This document shows, one piece after another, positions 14,838-23,050 of a stretch of 64,000 bases of DNA. Position numbers and translations under genes: made by a program. The stretch lies in contig NZ_CCDL010000003.1 in NCBI RefSeq assembly GCF_000724085.1, positions 248,001 through 312,000 on the forward strand. The letters run 5' to 3'. A model generated the notes under the pieces. The model was not told the DNA's origin. It saw only the letters and a program-made list of their open reading frames with translations, and did no database searches. The stretch's first letter is position 1. The number at the start of each line of letters is the position of its first letter. The stretch comes from Oceanobacillus manasiensis. Lineage in GTDB: Bacteria > Bacillota > Bacilli > Bacillales > Amphibacillaceae.

Positions 14838-16277
14838 ATGGTCACATTTGTAGCATCAATTTTGTTACTGCTAGTAGGTTATTTCTTTTATAGTAAGGTG
14901 GTAGAACGAATTTTTGGCATTAATGATAAAGAACGCACACCAGCATATACCAAACAGGACGGCCTTGATTACATGCCAATGAGCTGGTGGAAAGCAATAC
15001 TCATTCAACTTTTGAACATCGCTGGAACCGGTCCTATTTTTGGTGCAATTCTCGGAGCGCTTTACGGTCCTGTTGCATTTATTTGGATTGTGGTCGGATC
15101 TATATTTGCAGGAGCCGTTCATGATTATTTCTCAGGTATGCTGTCACTTCGTAATGGAGGAGCACAGTTTCCAAATATAGTTGGAAAGTACTTAGGAAAA
15201 TACGCGAAATCATTTATTACTCTGTTATCCATTTTACTAATGATTCTTGTTGCTGCTGCTTTTACCGCAGCACCAGCTCAGCTTATCTCCCAGCTAACAC
15301 CACTCGGCTTTATGGCATGCTTGGTTATAGTATTTGCTTACTTTCTACTGGCGACTGTACTGCCAGTTAACAAAATAATCGGGAAAATTTACCCTGTATT
15401 TGGTGGGATTCTAATATTCATGGCGGTTGCCATAGGGATCGGTATCTTTTTCTTTGATAACTCTGTACCGAATCTTACATTGCAAAACATGCACCCTGGT
15501 GAGCTGCCAATCTGGCCTTTACTTATGGTTACGATATCTTGCGGAGCGATTTCCGGATTTCATAGTACACAGAGCCCGATACTCGCTAGAACGTTGAAGA
15601 AAGAGAGTGAAGGTAGAAAAGTTTTTTACGGGGCCATGATTAGCGAAGGCGTTATAGCGCTAGTTTGGGCTGCTGCAGGAATGGCATTTTTTAATGGCAC
15701 AGCTGGACTCCAGGAAGCTTTAAATGCAGGTGGTCCATCTGCAGTCGTCAATGAAATCAGTATTTCGACACTTGGAACATTTGGTGGGATTTTGGCCGTG
15801 CTTGGAGTCATCATATTACCTATCACAACAGGAGATACGGCACTTCGCTCTTCAAGGATGATGCTTGGAGAATTAATTAATCAAATAACCAAAAGGGAAA
15901 TGACAGGAAAGAAATCGGTAATGATGCTTGTTATTCCTGTTGCTATTCCGGCTTTTTTACTATCTACAATTGATTATAGCTTCTTGTGGCGCTATGTAGG
16001 GTGGTCAAACCAGGTAGTGGCTACGTTTATGCTTTGGACTGGTGCTATGTACTTGCTGAAAAACAATAAATTTCATTGGATCTGTAGTATCCCGGCCCTC
16101 TTTATGACAGGGGTTGTTAGCACCTATATTTTCTATGCCCCTGAAGGATTCCAAATGGATTACGTCCTGTCTATGATTATCGGAGGGGTAATCTGGTTAG
16201 CTGTATTTGTTTGGTTCATTATGAAGCTTAAAAGGCAAAAGGCAACAAAAGACATTAGAACAGCTTATGCGAGCTAA
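14838..16277 (+). CDS. CstA-type carbon starvation/peptide or pyruvate transporter
   Basis: A 479-residue polytopic membrane protein of the CstA family. ATG 14838 has AGGAGG 7 bases upstream (the GTG at 14835 is an alternative). Family marks: N-I-A-G-T-G-P-I-F-G-A-I-L-G, G-A-V-H-D-Y-F-S-G-M, I-S-C-G-A-I-S-G-F-H-S-T-Q-S-P, and I-L-P-I-T-T-G-D-T-A-L-R-S. CstA homologues take up peptides or pyruvate under carbon starvation. This is the short form; classical CstA is near 600-700 residues, so a C-terminal part is absent. Confidence 0.87.
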   Translation: MVTFVASILLLLVGYFFYSKVVERIFGINDKERTPAYTKQDGLDYMPMSWWKAILIQLLNIAGTGPIFGAILGALYGPVAFIWIVVGSIFAGAVHDYFSGMLSLRNGGAQFPNIVGKYLGKYAKSFITLLSILLMILVAAAFTAAPAQLISQLTPLGFMACLVIVFAYFLLATVLPVNKIIGKIYPVFGGILIFMAVAIGIGIFFFDNSVPNLTLQNMHPGELPIWPLLMVTISCGAISGFHSTQSPILARTLKKESEGRKVFYGAMISEGVIALVWAAAGMAFFNGTAGLQEALNAGGPSAVVNEISISTLGTFGGILAVLGVIILPITTGDTALRSSRMMLGELINQITKREMTGKKSVMMLVIPVAIPAFLLSTIDYSFLWRYVGWSNQVVATFMLWTGAMYLLKNNKFHWICSIPALFMTGVVSTYIFYAPEGFQMDYVLSMIIGGVIWLAVFVWFIMKLKRQKATKDIRTAYAS

Positions 16278-16329
16278 AGCTAATTAGAGAGTGCTTAATA
16301 AAAATTAATTGTCTGTCTGCATGGAGAAT

Positions 16330-16365
16330 AAAAACCATGGACCAAACGAAAGGTTCATGGTTTTT
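16330..16365 (+). terminator. Terminator of the CstA-type gene
   Basis: AAAAACCATGGACC / GGTTCATGGTTTTT, 14-bp stem with one G-T pair and an 8-base loop; the 3' arm ends in the T run. Confidence 0.8.
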
Positions 16366-16402
16366 AACGTGCAAGGTATAAATTTTATATAAAACTTCGT
16401 AA

Positions 16403-16417
16403 AATTTTCTAAAACTT
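16403..16417. promoter_or_regulatory. Candidate CodY box
   Basis: AATTTTCTAAAACTT, 13 of 15 matches to the CodY motif, 75 bases before the YkvI-type gene. It is the second such match in front of neighbouring transporter genes. Confidence 0.35.
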
Positions 16418-16491
16418 GATTTGAGTGATAAAATTAGCTTCGTCTTGGAAATATAATAGGGTGGTACAGCTTAGAAAGGGAAGGACAACTT

Positions 16492-17559
16492 ATGAAAAAA
16501 ACCTTACAAATTGCTGGAGCATATATCGGAGTCATTGTAGGCGCTGGTTTTGCTTCAGGACAAGAAGTTTTACAGTTTTTCACTGCTTTCGGTTGGTACG
16601 GGCTTGCTGGAACAGTCATCGCAACAATTCTTTTTGCTTTTTTGGGAATGCACATTTTACAGCTTGGTCAGCATATGCAAACAACATCCCATAAAGTCGT
16701 CATTTATAAAATATGTGGTAAGTATATAGGGTTTTTTGTAGATATTATCTTAACCTTTTTCTTATTTGGCGTTGCGGTTATTATGATTGCGGGAAGTGGT
16801 TCCATTTTTGAACAACAGTTTGGCATTTCAGCTGTTTTAGGTAATTTTATTTTAACACTATTAGTGATTGCTACATTGTGTTTAAATGTTAAAAAAATCA
16901 TATCTGTAATTAGTATGATTACACCTTATTTATTCCTACTTATGTTTATCATAGTCGGATTTTCACTATCCAGTAGTGATTTGAGTTTTAGTCAAATGAG
17001 TGCGATCTCTGATTCGCAGACTGCGGCGGCATCTAACTGGTTTGTTAGTGCTGCATTGTATGTTTCCTTTAATATTGTACTTGCCTTTTCTATGCTTGTT
17101 GTAATGGGATCCTCTGAAAGGGAACTAGGTAGCATTTCCAGAGGTGGAATACTAGGGGGAGTTGGCCTCGGTATCTTATTGTTCGTTATTAATATTGGAT
17201 TATTTTTCAATATAGATCGCGTATTGACCGTAGACATGCCAACACTGTTACTAGCTTCAGAACTTTCCCCAGTTTTGGGAATACTAATGTCAATTGCACT
17301 ACTTGGGATGATTTTTAATACAGCAGTAGGTATGCTTTATACCTTTACGACTAGATTTATAAAACCAGAAAATCCATCATTCAAAAAAATGGTTGTCATC
17401 ATAAGTATTCTAGCGTTTGCCTCAAGTTTTGTTGGATTTACCAAGCTTGTTAATACCTTATATCCGTTTACAGGCTATCTTGGCTTTGCCCTTGTAATAG
17501 CTATTATTGTATCCTGGATAACCTGGAAAAGAAAAGGTGTGACTCGTTCAGAGAGTTAA
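16492..17559 (+). CDS. YkvI-type amino-acid-permease-like membrane protein
   Basis: A 355-residue protein with about ten transmembrane helices. The N-terminus I-A-G-A-Y-I-G-V-I-V-G-A-G-F-A-S-G-Q-E is the hallmark of the YkvI family, which carries the LeuT/APC-like unwound first helix. Likely a small-solute or amino-acid symporter, substrate unknown. ATG 16492 follows AAGGGAAGGACAACTT. Single gene with its own terminator. Confidence 0.85.
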   Translation: MKKTLQIAGAYIGVIVGAGFASGQEVLQFFTAFGWYGLAGTVIATILFAFLGMHILQLGQHMQTTSHKVVIYKICGKYIGFFVDIILTFFLFGVAVIMIAGSGSIFEQQFGISAVLGNFILTLLVIATLCLNVKKIISVISMITPYLFLLMFIIVGFSLSSSDLSFSQMSAISDSQTAAASNWFVSAALYVSFNIVLAFSMLVVMGSSERELGSISRGGILGGVGLGILLFVINIGLFFNIDRVLTVDMPTLLLASELSPVLGILMSIALLGMIFNTAVGMLYTFTTRFIKPENPSFKKMVVIISILAFASSFVGFTKLVNTLYPFTGYLGFALVIAIIVSWITWKRKGVTRSES

Positions 17560-17577
17560 GATACTTAAGTAAAAAAG

Positions 17578-17612
17578 ACGAATTGCTACAAGAAGCAATT
17601 CGTTTTTTTTTA
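17578..17612 (+). terminator. Terminator of the YkvI-type gene
   Basis: ACGAATTGCT / AGCAATTCGT perfect 10-bp stem, 6-base loop, then a T run. Confidence 0.9.
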
Positions 17613-17619
17613 TTTCTAC

Positions 17620-17690
17620 CCCGCTTTAACTAGCTATAAGCCTCCACTCCAAGAAAGCAAATGGTAATGTTAAAACGGCAGTGTATTTAA
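17620..17690. repeat. Intergenic repeat, degenerate copy C
   Basis: CGCTTTAACTAGCTATAAGCCTCCACTCCAAGAAAGCAAATGG resembles in order the CCTTAACTGGCAGTAGGCTCCC...TTCAAGAATGAGAAGG part of copy B (compared in short blocks) and starts directly after a terminator T run as in copy B. The 19-mer core is missing. Confidence 0.4.
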
Positions 17691-17762
17691 AATTATTCGT
17701 CAATTAACTATCCACCATTCCAGCGAAATGCTAGAATAGAACTAATTTGAGGAGGGGTACAA

Positions 17763-18680
17763 TTGAAAAAACTACAACTAGGAACGAGTTCGTTGAAGGT
17801 TTCTAATATTGCGTTAGGATGTATGAGAATGAGTGGTCTTACAGAGGAAAAAGCAAAGCAGGTGCTCCATCATGCGATGGAACTTGGAATAGATTTCTAT
17901 GACCATGCAGATATTTATGGTGGTGGTGCGTCTGAGGAAATATTTGCAAAAGCAATTGACATGTCCCCATCTGTTCGTGAAAAAATAATCCTGCAATCAA
18001 AATGTGGTATTCGGAAGGGGTTCTTTGATTTTTCAGCCTCCCACATTCTATCCTCAGTGGATGGGATTTTAGAGCGTCTTCAAACTGACTATCTAGATGT
18101 ACTTTTACTTCATCGTCCGGATGCCTTAATTGAGCCAGAAGAGGTGGCAGAGGCATTTTCGAAACTGGAGAAAAGCGGAAAAGTTCGTCATTTTGGAGTA
18201 AGCAATCACAGTCCAATGCAAATTGAACTGTTGAAGAAATATGTGGAACAGGATTTGATTGTAAATCAGCTGCAATTTAGTGTCATGCATACTGGGATGG
18301 TAGATGCAGGAATACAGGTAAATACAAAGGATCCTAATGGAGTTGACAGAGATGGTGCTGTACTTGATTACAGCAGAGTGAACGATATGACAATACAAGC
18401 ATGGTCTCCTTTTCAATATGGCTTCTTTGAAGGAGTATTTGTAGATAACGATAAATTTCCTGAGCTCAATACTGTCATGCAAAACATTGCAGAGAAGTAT
18501 AATGTGACCAAAACAACTATCGCAATAGCATGGATTCTTCGCCATCCAGCAAAGATTCAGTCAGTAGTTGGAACGATGAATACAGATCGCTTGTCTACCA
18601 TAGCGGATGCTTCAGAGCTTGTTTTGAGTAGAGAAGAATGGTATGAAATTTATCGAGCAGCTGGGAATGTATTACCATAG
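17763..18680 (+). CDS. Aldo/keto reductase (YdhF-like)
   Basis: A 305-residue NADPH-dependent AKR family oxidoreductase. TTG start behind GAGGAGGGG. The barrel and catalytic positions are visible: L-G-C-M-R-M-S-G near the N-terminus, D-F-Y-D-H-A-D-I-Y-G with the catalytic Asp and Tyr, Q-S-K-C-G-I with the Lys, and L-L-H-R-P-D with the His; V-G-T-M-N-T-D-R near the end binds the cofactor phosphate. Physiological substrate unknown. Closely resembles the YdhF/YcsN group. Confidence 0.9.
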   Translation: MKKLQLGTSSLKVSNIALGCMRMSGLTEEKAKQVLHHAMELGIDFYDHADIYGGGASEEIFAKAIDMSPSVREKIILQSKCGIRKGFFDFSASHILSSVDGILERLQTDYLDVLLLHRPDALIEPEEVAEAFSKLEKSGKVRHFGVSNHSPMQIELLKKYVEQDLIVNQLQFSVMHTGMVDAGIQVNTKDPNGVDRDGAVLDYSRVNDMTIQAWSPFQYGFFEGVFVDNDKFPELNTVMQNIAEKYNVTKTTIAIAWILRHPAKIQSVVGTMNTDRLSTIADASELVLSREEWYEIYRAAGNVLP

Positions 18681-18705
18681 AAGATCCCTGCTTAGCAGGG
18701 GTCTT
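18681..18705 (+). terminator. Stem-loop after the aldo/keto reductase
   Basis: AAGATCCCTGC / GCAGGGGTCTT with a 3-base loop; only a weak T tract follows, so termination may be partial. Confidence 0.5.
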
Positions 18706-18838
18706 CTAGCTGTCTATTTCGTAGATCGTATATATTAGAAAAGGACAATAGCCTTAACAATAATAGATACAATCTAAATAGACAACTAAAAATCCCAAGT
18801 GAAATTACAACATGTCATTTCTATAAGGGGTGATGTAT

Positions 18839-19366
18839 GTGAGGATATTCCCAGACTGTTCATTCATTACAAGAACAATAGAGATGGGTGGACTAACCAA
18901 ATCCCAACTTAACTATAAGTTGCAACAGCATTCTATCTCGATGAATGAGTTTGCAGAAATACTAATAGCGGATGAAAAATTTACTGCCTCAAATACAAGG
19001 TGCACCGTGAAAACAGTTGAACTAACTGTTATGGACTTAGGCTTTCCTAAGGGGGCTACGTTGCCGGAGATTTTCGGAAGAGTGAGCGAACTAGGTTTGG
19101 GATTATGTCCAGTTGAGCTTGGACCTTATTTGAGACTATATTATTTGAATCAACCTGAAGGTTATAAGGGGAAACATATACAGCCAGGTCAGGCTCCTAC
19201 GGGTTCTATTACTATAGCTTCAGAAGTTATTCGGGAGGATGATGAATACCCTAAGGGATTCTATCTTAGAAATATTAACGGCGTCCTATGGCTACGGGGC
19301 TACGTTGCCGATGATCTCCATGTGTGGAATCCTGAAGATCACTTTGTTTTTCTAAAGTCATTCTAA
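18839..19366 (+). CDS. Conserved hypothetical protein
   Basis: A 175-residue soluble protein. AAGGGG at 18825-18830 fits best with GTG 18839 (8-base spacing); ATG 18833 is an alternative. The motif series K-T-V-E-L-T-V-M-D-L-G-F-P-K-G-A-T, L-C-P-V-E-L-G-P-Y-L-R-L and G-F-Y-L-R-N-I-N-G-V-L-W-L-R-G-Y belongs to a widespread uncharacterised bacterial family, sometimes labelled helicase in databases although no helicase motif is present. It precedes the peptidase E gene by 28 bases, so the two are probably co-transcribed. Confidence 0.7.
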   Translation: MRIFPDCSFITRTIEMGGLTKSQLNYKLQQHSISMNEFAEILIADEKFTASNTRCTVKTVELTVMDLGFPKGATLPEIFGRVSELGLGLCPVELGPYLRLYYLNQPEGYKGKHIQPGQAPTGSITIASEVIREDDEYPKGFYLRNINGVLWLRGYVADDLHVWNPEDHFVFLKSF

Positions 19367-19394
19367 TAGTACATAATTAAAAAGGGGGCAGTAC

Positions 19395-20099
19395 ATGCGA
19401 CAAGCGATAGCCATGGGGGGCGGTGGTTTTTCAATGGAACCGGATAATCCTTTGTTAGACTTATATATAATGCAACAGTCAAAAAAGTTAACTCCGGAAA
19501 TTTGCTTCATCCCAACCGCTAGTGGAGATTCGGATAACTACATATCGAGATTTTACGATTTCTTTGAAAAGCAGAATTGTAAACCTTCACACCTCTCATT
19601 ATTTAAACCACAAACTAGAGACATAGAGAGCTTTCTTTTAGAGAAAGATATCATTTATGTAGGGGGTGGTAACACGAAAAACTTGCTTGCTTTATGGAAA
19701 GAGTGGGGAGTAGACACCATTTTAAAAAAGGCTTGGGAACATGGAATTGTTTTAGCAGGTATTAGTGCTGGTTCCATTTGTTGGTTTGAAGAAGGGATTA
19801 CCGATTCTTATGGAGATGGCCTAGATACATTAGAATGTTTGGGTTTTCTGCAAGGTAGTAATTGCCCTCATTATGATGGGGAAGCTTATAGAAGACCTTA
19901 CTATCAAAAGCAAGTAGCCAATGGTCAAGCCAAACCTGGTATTGCAGCTGACGATGGTGTGGCACTTCATTATATTGACAACGAATTAAAGTCAATAGTT
20001 AGTTCAAGAATTAATGCAAAGGCCTACAATGTATATCTAGACGGGTCTTTAAAGGAGATTGAATTAAATACCAGTTTTTTAGGTGATCGTTTTGGTTAG
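19395..20099 (+). CDS. Peptidase E (S51) family protein
   Basis: A 234-residue class I glutamine-amidotransferase-like fold. The nucleophile elbow is G-I-S-A-G-S-I-C-W, with Ser in place of Cys, as in peptidase E and cyanophycinase (S51). Also visible are Y-V-G-G-G-N-T-K-N-L-L and C-P-H-Y-D-G-E carrying the catalytic His. Peptidase E cleaves Asp-X dipeptides. ATG 19395 follows AAAAGGGGGC. Probably cytoplasmic. Confidence 0.88.
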   Translation: MRQAIAMGGGGFSMEPDNPLLDLYIMQQSKKLTPEICFIPTASGDSDNYISRFYDFFEKQNCKPSHLSLFKPQTRDIESFLLEKDIIYVGGGNTKNLLALWKEWGVDTILKKAWEHGIVLAGISAGSICWFEEGITDSYGDGLDTLECLGFLQGSNCPHYDGEAYRRPYYQKQVANGQAKPGIAADDGVALHYIDNELKSIVSSRINAKAYNVYLDGSLKEIELNTSFLGDRFG

Positions 20100-20175
20100 A
20101 TGAACAATTACGAGGGATAAATGATATCGAAATAACATTGATAAGTATAAATTGTCGGGCAGGGAGAGAAAAAGG

Positions 20176-20850
20176 ATGTCACAAGCAATAATTTTTGATA
20201 TGGATGGAACACTATTTCAAACAGAAAGAATTTTAGAATTATCACTTGATGAGACTTTTGCATATTTAAGGTCACAAAATAAATGGGACACAGATACTCC
20301 TATTGATAAATACCGAGAAATAATGGGTGCGCCTTTACCGAAAGTCTGGGAAACCTTGTTACCTAACCATTCCAAGAAGGTAAGAGATGAAACGGACTCT
20401 TATTTTCTTAGTAAATTAGTGGATAATATCCAAGGAGGAAAGGGTGCTTTATACCCTAACGTAGTTAAGGTTTTTAGTTATTTAAAAGATAATAATTTTT
20501 CCATTTACATAGCAAGTAATGGTTTGGTAGAATACTTAAAAGCAATTGTAAATTACTATAATTTGGATAATTGGGTTACAGAAACCTTTAGCATCCAACG
20601 AATTGATTCGTTAAATAAATCGGATTTAGTTAAAAGTATTAAAAAGAAATACAGTTTGGCTAATGGAATAGTGGTTGGAGATCGAATTTCAGATATTAAT
20701 GCAGCTAAGGATAATGATTTTGTTGCTATCGGATGTAATTTTGATTTCACCCAAGAGGATGAACTATCAATGGCTGATTTCATTATTGATGATTTAGTTG
20801 AACTGCAAGCTATCGTGCCTAAAAGACTGGGTGCATTACAAAAGGTATAG
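20176..20850 (+). CDS. HAD-family phosphatase
   Basis: A 224-residue phosphoglycolate-phosphatase-like HAD hydrolase. ATG 20176 behind AGGGAGAG. Motif I I-F-D-M-D-G-T-L-F, motif II I-A-S-N-G, motif III lysine in N-K-S-D-L-V-K-S-I, motif IV V-V-G-D-R-I-S-D-I-N-A-A. A helical cap lies between motifs I and II. Substrate unknown. The next gene starts 10 bases after its stop. Confidence 0.85.
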   Translation: MSQAIIFDMDGTLFQTERILELSLDETFAYLRSQNKWDTDTPIDKYREIMGAPLPKVWETLLPNHSKKVRDETDSYFLSKLVDNIQGGKGALYPNVVKVFSYLKDNNFSIYIASNGLVEYLKAIVNYYNLDNWVTETFSIQRIDSLNKSDLVKSIKKKYSLANGIVVGDRISDINAAKDNDFVAIGCNFDFTQEDELSMADFIIDDLVELQAIVPKRLGALQKV

Positions 20851-20860
20851 AGGTGTTTTT

Positions 20861-21145
20861 TTGCAAAAATGCAATAGATGCAATGCATCGTTTCATTGGG
20901 GGCAAATCTATAAATCTTTCTGGTGGAGTTATAAACCTATTAAATGCAAGGAATGCGGGACAGTACATAAGATAAGAATTTCTGGTAGGTTCATTTTTGT
21001 TTCGTTAACTATTCTTCCTATGTTGATTTTTGGTTATTTCTTTTCCCCTTTTAATAACAGTTTCTTGACACTAGGTGCAGCCATTTGCATTCTGATTATT
21101 GGTTCCATATTCGCCCTTTTTTTTGTTCGTTATAAGGAGTCCTGA
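20861..21145 (+). CDS. Small CXXC-CXXC membrane protein
   Basis: A 94-residue protein from TTG 20861 behind GAGGTG. Two zinc-ribbon half-sites, C-N-R-C and C-K-E-C, are separated by 21 residues, followed by two transmembrane helices (about residues 42-61 and 68-90). This matches the Firmicutes CXXC-20-CXXC small membrane protein family of unknown function. Likely co-transcribed with the upstream HAD gene. Confidence 0.75.
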   Translation: MQKCNRCNASFHWGQIYKSFWWSYKPIKCKECGTVHKIRISGRFIFVSLTILPMLIFGYFFSPFNNSFLTLGAAICILIIGSIFALFFVRYKES

Positions 21146-21202
21146 ATGAAGAAAATACACTATTTATCAGTTAGGAATTAACAATATTATTTAAATCCTA
21201 TA

Positions 21203-21250
21203 TTTAAACGAAAAGGAATCGCAATAAAATGTGGTTTCTTTTCGTTTAAA
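21203..21250. terminator. Long inverted repeat
   Basis: TTTAAACGAAAAG / CTTTTCGTTTAAA, perfect 13-bp arms around a 22-base loop, between the CXXC gene and the CBS gene. The T tract is inside the 3' arm; it may terminate the upstream operon. Confidence 0.5.
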
Positions 21251-21319
21251 TTCATCTCCTTTTAACTTTAAAGATTTTGGTCTAAAATGGGAATATACGT
21301 TTTATATAGGAGCGATGTT

Positions 21320-22030
21320 GTGTATAAGAATTCAGAGAAATTTTTAGCAACGTTTAATCGGGTAGAAAAAGAGATAAAAGCCTTAATGATATATCGGAAG
21401 GATATTGGGTTTTCTAGATCAGTGAGAATTCTTAGCAATTCAAATACTGTTGTTAGAAGATATAGCGAGGATCTACTCGAATATGCAGAATTGCGTAATG
21501 CAATTGTTCATAACAAGGTCGACATGACACATGCAATTGCAGAGCCTCATGACTCTGTCGTTGAAAGAATTGAGTTGATTGAAAAGGCATTTTCTGAGCC
21601 GCTAAAAGTGATGCCAGCTTTTTCACGTGCCGTATATACATTTAAGGAGAACGATCCACTTGATAAACTGTTGGCTGTCATACGCGAAAAAGGGATTTCC
21701 AAGTTTCCTATTTATAAGGAAAGTGTATTTAAGGGACTTCTAACGCAAAAAGGTATTACAAGATGGCTTGCTGAAAATCTGAATGCTAGTCATTCCGTTA
21801 TGAAGGAAACGAAGCTTCAAGAGGTATTAACATTTCAAACGATTGATAACTATCAATTTATTAGTCAGGATACAACGCAAAATGATGCTTTGGAATATTT
21901 CAGAGGTAACATCGGAGAAGGAAGTCGACTGGAAGCATTACTAATTACAAAAAGTGGTGCTTCGGAAGAAAAATTAATTGGTATTATCACACCTTGGGAT
22001 ATCGTCCATGCCCAGGAAGAGGAGAAGTAA
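21320..22030 (+). CDS. CBS-domain protein with helical N-terminus
   Basis: A 236-residue protein. GTG 21320 lies 7 bases after AGGAG; the longer frame from 21287 includes that site. The N-terminal half is helical (R-N-A-I-V-H-N-K, a HEPN/DUF-like helix pair), the C-terminal half (about 105-236) has two CBS motifs (L-A-V-I-R-E-K-G-I-S-K-F-P-I-Y and L-I-G-I-I-T-P-W-D-I-V), which usually bind adenine nucleotides. Gene ends 11 bases before the exonuclease gene, suggesting one operon. Function unknown. Confidence 0.75.
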   Translation: MYKNSEKFLATFNRVEKEIKALMIYRKDIGFSRSVRILSNSNTVVRRYSEDLLEYAELRNAIVHNKVDMTHAIAEPHDSVVERIELIEKAFSEPLKVMPAFSRAVYTFKENDPLDKLLAVIREKGISKFPIYKESVFKGLLTQKGITRWLAENLNASHSVMKETKLQEVLTFQTIDNYQFISQDTTQNDALEYFRGNIGEGSRLEALLITKSGASEEKLIGIITPWDIVHAQEEEK

Positions 22031-22041
22031 GGGGGAATTGA

Positions 22042-22653
22042 ATGAAATTCGTATCCATCGACTTTGAAACCGCTAATGAAAAGCGGCACAGTCCATGTGC
22101 AGTAGGAATTGTGGTAGCAAATGAAAGGGAGATTTTAGAAGAGTATTATAGTCTGATAAATCCAATCATGTCCTTTAGTTCATTTAATGTGCGCGTTCAT
22201 GGGATTACTGAAAAAGACGTAGAAGACGCGCCAACATTCGCTGAGATCTGGCCTGTATTAAATCAATATTTATCCAACAATATTGTTCTCGCACACAACG
22301 CAAGCTTTGATATGAGTGTGATTAGACAAACCCTTGATTATTTTCAGCTGCCATATCCAGAAATGGATTATTTATGTACGGCAAATATCTCCAGGAAGGT
22401 TTGGCCAGATTTAATGAATCATAAGCTGAACACCGTTGCTGCACATCATTCTATTAAATTTGAACACCATCATGCCTTAGAAGATGCTCGTGTAGCAGCA
22501 AAGATATTTATGGAAGCATTAAAAGAATATAGTACAGATACGGTAGATGCTTTTTTAGATAGTTGTAAAATGAGCAAAGGCAGAATTTATGAACGTGGTT
22601 ATTACCCACCTAAAGCAAAACGAACGCAGCGTAAAAGAAGAATCTACTTTTAA
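22042..22653 (+). CDS. DnaQ-like 3'-5' exonuclease
   Basis: A 203-residue DEDDh exonuclease. Exo I F-V-S-I-D-F-E-T-A, exo II L-A-H-N-A-S-F-D, exo III H-H-A-L-E-D-A-R with the catalytic His and Asp. The basic tail R-T-Q-R-K-R-R may bind nucleic acid. Similar to the stand-alone DNA polymerase III epsilon-like proteins of Bacilli. ATG 22042 follows AAGGGGG. Confidence 0.88.
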   Translation: MKFVSIDFETANEKRHSPCAVGIVVANEREILEEYYSLINPIMSFSSFNVRVHGITEKDVEDAPTFAEIWPVLNQYLSNNIVLAHNASFDMSVIRQTLDYFQLPYPEMDYLCTANISRKVWPDLMNHKLNTVAAHHSIKFEHHHALEDARVAAKIFMEALKEYSTDTVDAFLDSCKMSKGRIYERGYYPPKAKRTQRKRRIYF

Positions 22654-22689
22654 AAAGCATTCGTTTTCCAGACAAGGGGGAGTGTCAGC

Positions 22690-22893
22690 TTGAAATTCTC
22701 AGACTTAGTTAAACAAATATTGCTCATCGCCATAGTTGTTAGCCCTATAAATATATTCATTTTCATGTATATATCAATAAATAATAAATATTCTTTCTTC
22801 TCAATAGATAATGCTGGGTTATTAGTCAGCATTTTCATGATGTTCCTATATATTATTTCCTTTCTTTTAATTAGAAAATATGCAAAGAGTTAA
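22690..22893 (+). CDS. Small (67 aa) two-helix membrane protein
   Basis: TTG 22690 follows GGGGGAG with 7-base spacing. Two transmembrane helices (about residues 8-29 and 41-62) and a basic C-terminus. Follows the exonuclease gene and precedes a terminator. No family recognised. Confidence 0.6.
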   Translation: MKFSDLVKQILLIAIVVSPINIFIFMYISINNKYSFFSIDNAGLLVSIFMMFLYIISFLLIRKYAKS

Positions 22894-22914
22894 CTAATAA
22901 GATATACTTTCCTT

Positions 22915-22949
22915 ACTCTCTATCCCAATTGGAATAGGGAGTTTTTTTC
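22915..22949 (+). terminator. Terminator
   Basis: ACTCTCTAT / ATAGGGAGT arms at 22915-22923 and 22934-22942, then TTTTTT. Confidence 0.8.
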
Positions 22950-23050
22950 TTGTTTTTGTAGTCATTTATAAACTTGCTTTCTCTATTTATTTAAATTAAA
23001 ATAATAGAAAGAATTTTCTGTAATGAAGCAGGTGAAATGGAGGTATGAGA

